A DNA stretch of 64,000 bases, taken from positions 1 to 64,000 of the forward strand of contig JADJAC010000004.1 in NCBI GenBank assembly GCA_016704425.1. The letters are read 5' to 3'. The position numbers and the translations under genes are program-made. Position 1 is the first letter of the stretch. The number at the start of each line of letters is the position of its first letter. The DNA comes from Sphingomonadales bacterium. Its GTDB lineage: Bacteria > Pseudomonadota > Alphaproteobacteria > Sphingomonadales > Sphingomonadaceae. The notes below the pieces were generated by a model that was not told the DNA's origin, did not search any database, and saw only the letters and a list, made by a program, of their open reading frames with translations. Below are positions 58,316-64,000 of this stretch, piece after piece.

Positions 58316-59461
58316 ATGGATTTTACCTACACCGAAACGCAGGACATGTTGCGCGACACGCTCGCGCGTTTTCTGGCCGACACTTACGATTTCGACAAAC
58401 GCCAGAAGATGATCGCTTCGAGTGGAGGCCGTGACCCCGGCATCTGGAAGGGCCTGGCAACGGACCTCGGCATATTGAGCGCGCCGTTCAGCGAAGAACA
58501 GGGCGGACTTGGCGGCGGCGCGCTGGAAAACATGATCATGATGGAAGAGTTCGGGAAGGTCATCGCGATCGAACCCTATCTCCAGACTGTGGTCATCGGG
58601 GGAGGCGCCTTGAAAGCAGCCGGTGGCCCGCTGGCCGATGCGCTGATCCCAGAGATCATCGCAGGCAACGCCATCATCGCCTTTGCCTATGCAGAACCGC
58701 AAGGCCGCTACGACCTTGCCAACCTGCGCACGAGTGCAAAGAAGGATGGTGCCGGCTATGTCCTCAACGGGCACAAGGGTGTGGTTTATGCGGCGCCCTG
58801 GGCTACGCATCTTCTGGTCACAGCGCGGACCGGCGGATCGCAGCGCGAGGCTGCAGGCGTTTCTCTTTTCCTGGTCGACGCAAAGACGCCCGGCATCGTG
58901 CGCCGTGATTATCCCTGCGTTGACGGGTTCCAGGCCTCTGAAGTCTATTTCGAGAATGTCGCGGTATCGGCCGATGCCCTTCTTGGCGGTGAGGGGACAG
59001 GCTTGCCGCTGATCGAGCAGATTGTTGACGAAGCGACTGTGGCCGTGTGCGGCGAAGCGTGCGGCGTCACTCGCAAGCTGCACGAAGGCACGCTGGACTA
59101 TTCAAAACAGCGGCAGCAATTCGGTCAGCCAATCGGACGGTTCCAGGTGCTCCAGCACCGGATGGCGGACATGTTCCTCGAAGTGGAACAGATCGTCTCC
59201 ATGACTCTGATGGCGACGCTCAAGCTCGATCTGCCTGCAGACGAGCGCAAGGCAGCGGTGAGTCTCGCCAAGGCCAAGGTATCGCGGTCGGCCAAATTTG
59301 TCGGACAAAACGCGATCCAGACGCATGGCGGCATCGGAATCACGCAGGAACTGGCAATCGGGCATTATTTCAAGCGCGCGACAATGATTGAGGGCCAGTT
59401 CGGTTCAGCTGATTTCCATCTGGACCGGTTCGAAAGGCTGACACTCGCCGACGCTGCCTGA
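58316..59461 (+). CDS. Acyl-CoA dehydrogenase (small-subunit, PimD-like type)
   Basis: 381 residues from ATG 58316. N-domain begins MDFTYTETQDMLRDTLARFLAD, FAYAEPQGRYDLANLRT replaces the usual loop, and the C-domain holds RxQFGxPI-type YSKQRQQFGQPIGRFQVLQHRMADM and the FAD-binding QTHGGIGITQELAIGHYFKRAT. It pairs with the dehydrogenase 120 bases upstream as the second half of a likely heteromeric enzyme for long or dicarboxylic acyl-CoAs. No electron-transfer flavoprotein or thiolase genes are adjacent. The hairpin between the two may set their ratio. Confidence 0.9.
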   Translation: MDFTYTETQDMLRDTLARFLADTYDFDKRQKMIASSGGRDPGIWKGLATDLGILSAPFSEEQGGLGGGALENMIMMEEFGKVIAIEPYLQTVVIGGGALKAAGGPLADALIPEIIAGNAIIAFAYAEPQGRYDLANLRTSAKKDGAGYVLNGHKGVVYAAPWATHLLVTARTGGSQREAAGVSLFLVDAKTPGIVRRDYPCVDGFQASEVYFENVAVSADALLGGEGTGLPLIEQIVDEATVAVCGEACGVTRKLHEGTLDYSKQRQQFGQPIGRFQVLQHRMADMFLEVEQIVSMTLMATLKLDLPADERKAAVSLAKAKVSRSAKFVGQNAIQTHGGIGITQELAIGHYFKRATMIEGQFGSADFHLDRFERLTLADAA

Positions 59462-59737
59462 CCGCCAGAAATATTTCCGGGTCGATGCATCTTTGTGACG
59501 TGTTGGTTCGTTAGGCAGGTGTCGCGCACGATCCGCGCGGCCTTGATCGAACCGACAGGCCCCGTGTCGGTCGGATCGTGTATGATATGTGCGTACCGCC
59601 CGCAGGAGCAACCGGCCCCTCCCCCCCCGACGTCGGGAGCTCCTGCGGCGGATTCGCGAAGCTTGCCGAAAGGCGGGGCGCACCTACTCTGGCGCGTGCA
59701 TCCGTTACAGCCTCGTTGCCGTAGTTGGGTGTGAAGG

Positions 59738-60025
59738 GTGCAGAAACCGGGTGCGAAGAGTGTGAGTATTGTCAGCCAGGAAGTATATGTGGATGAAGCG
59801 TTGGCGTTGGACTATGCGCTTGGCATCCTTATCGATCCCGAACTGGGATATGCGTTGAAGCGGATGGGCACGGATGCGAATTTTGCACTGCTTGTCGCAC
59901 GATACCGCGTTCGGCTCGGCTCCGGTGTGGTCGAAAGCCTTGCTTCAAAAAGACCTTTTCACACACCACCAGCCAAAACCTGGGACGCCATAATCGCCAG
60001 AATTTCGAGCCGCGAAAACGAATAG
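59738..60025 (+). CDS. Mini anti-sigma factor-like protein (RskA-type cytoplasmic domain only)
   Basis: 95 residues (GTG 59738) or 78 (GTG 59789, with AGGAAG 5 bases upstream, which I prefer). DEALALDYALGILIDPELGYALKRM, then a middle ARYRVRLG and a closing PPAKTWDAIIARI match the N-terminal sigma-binding domain of RskA-like anti-sigma factors (typically ALALDYVLGxLDxxER ... PPxxVWxxIEARL). Known members carry a membrane segment and periplasmic domain after this point; here the frame stops instead. It would be a soluble inhibitor. It is convergent with the TetR/ECF-sigma operon, its stop 4 bases from the TetR stop. Function is inferred from motif only. Confidence 0.6.
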   Translation: MQKPGAKSVSIVSQEVYVDEALALDYALGILIDPELGYALKRMGTDANFALLVARYRVRLGSGVVESLASKRPFHTPPAKTWDAIIARISSRENE

Positions 60026-60029
60026 GGAT

Positions 60030-60623
60030 TCACAACGTGCCCGCCAGTATCGCGTCGATGGCCGCCTTCACGCTGGCATGGATCTGCTTCGCCCCAAATC
60101 CGAGGGTGCGGTGAAGGAACACGAAGTTTTCGACGCTCATCAAGGTCAGCATTGCCGCGGCAATATCGCCGCGTTCGCTTGCGCCAAGGTTCGGACGCTC
60201 GCGTCCAAGCATATGGATAATGTTCGCGTAGCCGATTGCGTGTAATGGCTGGCGAAGCTCTCGCCCGACAGGCGAGAGGTAGATTTCGCTGACGATCCGG
60301 TGATCGCTTTCCCAGTCATGATATCGACCGGCCACCCACGCTTGCAATTCCGCAATCGTTTCCGGCAGCTTGCGATCAGGCCCCCCCGTTTCCCGATCAA
60401 GATAATATTGGGTGAACGCCCGCAAAAGGGCATCCCGGCTGCTATAGTGCCGGTAGACTGTCTGTTCGGACATCCGGGCAATGTGCGCCACTTCCGCGAT
60501 GCTGACTGCAGACAGGTCGGCCTCTCGCAGGATTGCTGCAACCGCCTCGAGTATGATGATCGAGGTCTGCTCCTTGAGCCGAGCACGCAAAGGGCTCCGG
60601 TACGGTGCACGTGGTTTTGTCAC
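60030..60623 (-). CDS. TetR-family regulator overlapping an ECF sigma gene
   Basis: 197 residues. Basic N-terminus, then a TetR helix-turn-helix: EAVAAILREADLSAVSIAEVAHIARMSEQTVYRHYSSRDALL (about 26-67). The C-terminal ligand-binding part is unassigned. Start GTG 60623 overlaps the sigma stop (GTGA), so both come from one message. I infer that it binds the 23-base palindrome on the operon promoter at 61309-61331 and so controls both itself and the sigma factor; a small-molecule signal would release it. Confidence 0.87.
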   Translation of the reverse strand: MTKPRAPYRSPLRARLKEQTSIIILEAVAAILREADLSAVSIAEVAHIARMSEQTVYRHYSSRDALLRAFTQYYLDRETGGPDRKLPETIAELQAWVAGRYHDWESDHRIVSEIYLSPVGRELRQPLHAIGYANIIHMLGRERPNLGASERGDIAAAMLTLMSVENFVFLHRTLGFGAKQIHASVKAAIDAILAGTL

Positions 60624-61243
60624 GCGGCCGCCATTCCGCTCTGCATGGTTTCGGCATCGTCTGAAATTGTACCTTCAAGGGCCGACCGAAGGCGCTTGAG
60701 GCCCCTTTGTGCCCGGGATTTTACCGTTGGCAAAGGGACGCCGCTTCGGGACGCCACTTCGTCATGAGTCCAGCCTTCAACGACGACACTGCAAATGGCA
60801 TCCTTCTGCGCTTCGGGCAGGGCGCTTAGCGCCCTCTCCAGATCCACCCGGTCTTCCAGGGGCTCGGGCGCAACCGAAACATCCGGCGCGTCAGTGTCCG
60901 GGACAAAATAGCGCTGCGCCTTCCGCGCCCGCCGCAGATGGTCGATAGACACATTGCGAATGATCCGCGCCATCCATGCATGGGCATGGCCATAAGCGGG
61001 ATCATAGTGACCCGCACTTGCCCAAATACGCAAAAACGCTTCCTGCAGTACATCTTCGGCTGCTTCGCGAGACCGCATCAACTTCATGGCCTGGCCGAAG
61101 AGGCGCGGCGAAACAGCGTCATACAGGCATTTGAAGGCGAACTTGTCTCCGCAGCCAATCAACCTGAGCCAGGAAGAAAGTCTATCGTTCTCGCGTCCTA
61201 TTTCGTTTCGATCAGTTCCTGACAGAGGCAAATTGTCCGACAT
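60620..61243 (-). CDS. ECF-family RNA polymerase sigma factor
   Basis: 207 residues of the ECF group. Region 2 reads AFKCLYDAVSPRLFGQAMKLMRSREAAEDVLQEAFLRIW and YGHAHAWMARIIRNVSIDHLRR; region 4 reads LSALPEAQKDAICSVVVEGWTHDEVASRSGVPLPTVKSRAQRGLKRL. It should direct transcription from ECF-type promoters in response to stress. In relatives of this type a gene for an RskA-like anti-sigma follows at once; here TetR takes that place and a small anti-sigma-like gene lies convergent beyond it. ATG 61243 behind AGGAG. Confidence 0.93.
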   Translation of the reverse strand: MSDNLPLSGTDRNEIGRENDRLSSWLRLIGCGDKFAFKCLYDAVSPRLFGQAMKLMRSREAAEDVLQEAFLRIWASAGHYDPAYGHAHAWMARIIRNVSIDHLRRARKAQRYFVPDTDAPDVSVAPEPLEDRVDLERALSALPEAQKDAICSVVVEGWTHDEVASRSGVPLPTVKSRAQRGLKRLRSALEGTISDDAETMQSGMAAA

Positions 61244-61308
61244 GTCACGGCTCCTCGCGATTTGGCACTGTCGCTTGCAGGCCTATCCGACTCTACACCA
61301 TTCAAAAA

Positions 61309-61347
61309 TCATGTTAGTCATTATAACATGAATATGGCAATGCTCAA
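61309..61347 (-). promoter_or_regulatory. Sigma-70-type promoter with 23-base palindrome over the -10
   Basis: On the minus strand TTGAGC (61342-61347) and a perfect TATAAT (61320-61325) are 16 bases apart, 66-77 bases before the ECF sigma start. The palindrome TCATGTTA-N7-TAACATGA (61309-61331; 8-base perfect arms) covers the -10, an ideal site for a dimeric repressor such as the TetR encoded in the same operon. Confidence 0.72.
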
Positions 61348-61469
61348 CCCAAAATCCGCAAAACCCACCTGCGACATGCCAGACATCCTGCAAGTCTTAA
61401 CTCTTCATCAACCATATGCGGTGCAGAATTGCGGCAATTCGATTGTGGGACGAGTTGAGGGTTTTCGAA

Positions 61470-62750
61470 ATGGACCAGACAGGCCAATTTGCCCGGGACG
61501 ACGATGGCGGCGTGGAGACGCCGTTGAATGTCGGAACCGATGAGCGACGGATGCACGTCCGCGCCTATAACTATTGGGTGTCGCTGCTTGATGGCCGTGC
61601 CTATCCGGCCATCGAAGATCTTGATCCGGCCAGCATGGACGATTTCGGACCGCACAGCGTGCTGCTCGATTTTACCGGCGGCCTCGAAAGCCCCATAATT
61701 GCCTATCTCGGCCACGCCCTGCGCAAGGAATGCGATTTGGGCAATGGCGTTGAAACAGTGTCCGACATTCCGAGCCGGTCGCTGCTGTCCCGACTGACGG
61801 ACCATTACCTCCAGATCATTGCCAACCGCGCACCGATTGGCTTTGAGGCGGAATTCGTCAATGGTCGCGGCAATAACACAATGTATCGGGGCATTCTGAT
61901 GCCCTTCTCGTCTGACGACGACAATATCGATTTCATTTATGGCGTGATCAACTGGAAGGAAGTGGCGGACGAAGCCGAAACGAACGCGATTATCAGCGAA
62001 GTCGAACAGGCCCTGCAGACCACACCTGTCCGGCATGATCGCCCAGTCAATGTATGGGCCGATGGGCCGAGCGGTGTAGCGCCTGTCGTTGCTCCCGGCT
62101 TCGACGCGATGACGCCCCATGACGTAGACGAAAGCATCGCCGAGTTCGAACCCGATGGCAGCGAAACACTCTGGGATTGGTTGGCCGCCGCGCGCGAGAC
62201 CGCCGATGCAGCAACGCATTCGGAATCGCGCAGCCGCCAGTTTCTCTATCGTGCCCTCTCGCTTGCCTATGATTTTGCGGCAGTCGCGGATCATCGCCCC
62301 GAAGAATATGCGGAGCTTTTGTCGGACAACCGGATTGTGGCGCAGGCCAGAGCACCGATGACCCCGATCGTGAAGCTGGTCTTCGGCGTCGGCTATGACA
62401 AGACGCGCCTTGCCGAATATGGCATTGCATTGTCGCACGGCCGGCGGCTCGGCATCGGCATTGGCGGATTCCAGTCCGCGCTCGAGTCTCATCCAGGCGG
62501 CCTCAAGGGCATGGTCTACGCCGAACGTGCAGAACGCCGACCCGCAAGCAAAGCCGTGACCGCAACAAGCGATCCCGCACGCGAACGAGCACGCGCCATG
62601 TCTCCGCGCATGATTATTGAAGCGCCCGGTGATGAGGAATTTGTCCTGCTTGTCGCGCGCCGGATTGATGCGGGTCATGTCGGCCTGCTTGGTACGCTGC
62701 CAACGGACGATGGGCTGCTCCAAAAGGCCCTGCGCGCGCTCACGCAATAA
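61470..62750 (+). CDS. PAS_5 family protein
   Basis: 426 residues. The N-terminal half is a PAS domain of the PAS_5/DUF1134-neighbour class (MHVRAYNYWVSLLDGRAYPAIEDLDPASMDDFGPHSVLLDFT, IAYLGHALRKE, LSRLTDHYLQII). The C-terminal half (about 190-426) is unassigned, with Ala- and Glu-rich stretches. No kinase, GGDEF or helix-turn-helix output was recognised, so it may work with a partner. ATG 61470 has only GAAA before it. It stands 98 bases ahead of the NAD-glutamate dehydrogenase and transcribes in the same direction. Confidence 0.78.
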   Translation: MDQTGQFARDDDGGVETPLNVGTDERRMHVRAYNYWVSLLDGRAYPAIEDLDPASMDDFGPHSVLLDFTGGLESPIIAYLGHALRKECDLGNGVETVSDIPSRSLLSRLTDHYLQIIANRAPIGFEAEFVNGRGNNTMYRGILMPFSSDDDNIDFIYGVINWKEVADEAETNAIISEVEQALQTTPVRHDRPVNVWADGPSGVAPVVAPGFDAMTPHDVDESIAEFEPDGSETLWDWLAAARETADAATHSESRSRQFLYRALSLAYDFAAVADHRPEEYAELLSDNRIVAQARAPMTPIVKLVFGVGYDKTRLAEYGIALSHGRRLGIGIGGFQSALESHPGGLKGMVYAERAERRPASKAVTATSDPARERARAMSPRMIIEAPGDEEFVLLVARRIDAGHVGLLGTLPTDDGLLQKALRALTQ

Positions 62751-62848
62751 TATTACAGGGTTGAGCCGGACTGCTCCGGGGCGCATAAGCGCTCAATCTC
62801 GATGCACGCCTGCAAAGGGCGGCATCCATCAGATTCAGGCGGAGCAGA

Positions 62849-64000
62849 ATGACAGCAGTGTCCAACGGCAGCAGCGCGCAGGCCTTCAATCCAATTGCTG
62901 AAGTGGCGAAGGCACTCGCTGCCCGTTCGCTTCCCGGTGAACTCGATGGTTTCGGGCCACAGGCACGCCTGGCAGCTGCCGAATTTGCCATGTCCGCGCT
63001 TGCCAGCCGCCGAAGCGGGTCGCCGAGCATTGCCGTCGATACGATAACCGACGGCGAAGGAAGACGGCGCATGCGGCTTGCGGTTGTCAACGCCAACATG
63101 CCCTTCCTTGTCGATTCGGTAGCGGCCGTCATTTCCTCCAAGGGCCTTGTGATCGATCGCCTGCTCCATCCGGTGATCAACGTCATGCGTGACGCCAAGG
63201 GGGGCCTGACCGGCATCGGCAAGGGCGGGAGACCGGAATCGCTGATCTATGTCGAAACCGATCGCGCCGACGCTCGTGACCGCGTCGAGATTCGCGATGG
63301 TATCCGCCAGACTATGGTCGATGTGCGCAATGCGGTGGATGATTGGGGAGACCTGAAAGCGGCCATGCTGGCCGATGCTGCGCAGCTCCTGGCAGAAGAC
63401 AATGCTCTGCTTGCCTGGTTCGAGGACAATAATTTCACACTTCTTGGCCATGCCCTGTTCGGGCCAGACGGTGCCTTCCAATCGGGGATCGGCATAGGCC
63501 GCAATCGCGGGGAAAGCCTGCTGTCTGATCTTGCGCGCAAGCGGGCCATTGGTCACTACCGCAAGGGAGCGGATGGCCTGCTGGTCATCAAGTCCAACCT
63601 GTTGTCCAGCATCCATCGGCGCGTGCCGCTCGATCTCCTGATTGCGCCACGGCGTGAGGGGAAAAGGCTTGTCGGCCTGTCGATCCATGCGGGTCTTTGG
63701 ACCAGCGCAGCACTTGGCAAGCCCGCCGAAGATACGCCCATCCTGCGCCAGCGGCTCCAGGCGCTGCAAGTAAAGTACAAGTTCGATCCGAGGGGCCATA
63801 CCGGCAAGGCGTTGGGGCATGCGATCGAGAGCCTGCCACACGATATTGCGATAAGCATCGATGACGCGGCCCTCGAAGACCTTGCGCTTGCGGCCATGTC
63901 GATCGCAGACCGCCCGCGCCCGATGATCGAGTTGGTCGAAGCGCCGCTGGATCGCCACCTGTTTGCCTTTGTCTGGCTGCCGCGCGATGAACTGACCACG
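62849..64000 (+). CDS. NAD-dependent glutamate dehydrogenase (large GDH), N-terminal part
   Basis: 384 codons, open to the right edge. The start ATG 62849 follows GGAGCA. VVNANMPFLVDSVAAVISSKGLVIDRLLHPVINV is the N-terminal ACT-like regulatory domain of the 180 kDa bacterial NAD-GDH (GdhB class), followed by LAWFEDNNFTLLGH and LLVIKSNLLSSIHRRVPLDLL. The full protein is about 1550-1600 residues, so only a quarter is here; the catalytic domain lies beyond. It oxidises glutamate to 2-oxoglutarate and ammonia with NAD+. Follows the PAS_5 gene. Confidence 0.93.
   Translation, partial: MTAVSNGSSAQAFNPIAEVAKALAARSLPGELDGFGPQARLAAAEFAMSALASRRSGSPSIAVDTITDGEGRRRMRLAVVNANMPFLVDSVAAVISSKGLVIDRLLHPVINVMRDAKGGLTGIGKGGRPESLIYVETDRADARDRVEIRDGIRQTMVDVRNAVDDWGDLKAAMLADAAQLLAEDNALLAWFEDNNFTLLGHALFGPDGAFQSGIGIGRNRGESLLSDLARKRAIGHYRKGADGLLVIKSNLLSSIHRRVPLDLLIAPRREGKRLVGLSIHAGLWTSAALGKPAEDTPILRQRLQALQVKYKFDPRGHTGKALGHAIESLPHDIAISIDDAALEDLALAAMSIADRPRPMIELVEAPLDRHLFAFVWLPRDELTT

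Noticed and set aside
59495..59734. 79-codon frame upstream of the mini anti-sigma gene
   Set aside because: Proline- and Arg-rich without motif; it overlaps a pyrimidine tract and a GC-rich palindrome (GGAGCTCC region), so a chance frame is more likely.
1..64000. tRNA, rRNA, CRISPR array, riboswitch or prophage
   Set aside because: I saw no tRNA-like TpsiC arm with matching cloverleaf, no regular repeat-spacer array, no conserved riboswitch core and no phage structural genes. A covariance-model scan could still find short RNAs missed by eye.

Overview
The window reads as chromosomal DNA of a sphingomonad (Alphaproteobacteria, Sphingomonadaceae or a close relative). The basis is the gene families: sphingomonad-type TonB-dependent receptors of the 'IIVTATRREE' class, an argH / small lipoprotein / lysA operon, obgE-proB, a bolA / DnaJ-domain / cobS neighbourhood, TelA with an XpaC-like partner, glnD, a PAS_5 protein and the very large NAD-dependent glutamate dehydrogenase. 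Coding density is high, many stop/start pairs overlap (ATGA, GTGA, TGATG, TAATG), and GTG and TTG starts are frequent. Genus cannot be fixed by reading alone. No tRNA, rRNA or CRISPR array was seen.

Layout. (1) 1-11.7 kb is an accessory catabolic region. A leftward operon encodes a BphC-type extradiol dioxygenase, an amidase, an M20 peptidase/amidohydrolase and an SDR; the last two are broken by several indels. Divergent from it are a 5'-truncated TonB receptor and an intact molybdenum hydroxylase operon (CoxM, CoxS, CoxL, CoxG, XdhC-like). Together they look like uptake, hydroxylation, ring cleavage and amide hydrolysis of an aromatic, perhaps N-heterocyclic, compound; the substrate is inferred, not shown. 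A possible cytochrome c remnant, a GreA/GreB-type factor and a short-period repeat cluster with core CCCTGTT/AACAGGG lie at 11.7-13.0 kb. (2) 13-40.7 kb is mostly core metabolism and housekeeping: Nudix, Dps, lysA, argH, a TlpA-like lipoprotein, a nitronate monooxygenase-like enzyme, a Rieske oxygenase, a TetR/di-iron hydrolase divergent pair with two matching operators, obgE, proB, LtrA, an epoxide-hydrolase-like enzyme, BolA, J-domain protein, cobS, a fused pabB-pabC, aspC, msrB-msrA, pdeM and typA. (3) 40.7-43.4 kb is a gene graveyard: a frameshifted nuclease-like gene, a broken IS256-family transposase, a small SEC-C protein and degenerate repeats. (4) 43.4-49.1 kb carries a secreted NTF2-like protein, a translationally coupled telA / XpaC-like / DUF3147 operon and glnD. 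(5) 49.1-55.5 kb has two tandem paralogous TonB receptors and infC, whose ribosome binding site points to a non-AUG start. (6) 55.6-59.5 kb has an MFS transporter and two acyl-CoA dehydrogenases behind a LiuR-like palindrome. (7) 59.7-61.4 kb holds the most unusual regulatory unit: an ECF sigma factor overlapping a TetR gene, a 23-bp palindrome on the -10 of their promoter, and a convergent gene for a tiny soluble anti-sigma-like domain with no membrane segment. (8) The window ends in a PAS_5 protein and the N-terminus of NAD-glutamate dehydrogenase.

Best candidates for undescribed biology: the sigma/TetR/mini-anti-sigma unit (59.7-61.4 kb), the extradiol/amidase/Mo-hydroxylase catabolic cluster (0.2-11.7 kb), the paired TetR operators at 23.6 kb, and the apparent AUU/AUA start of infC.
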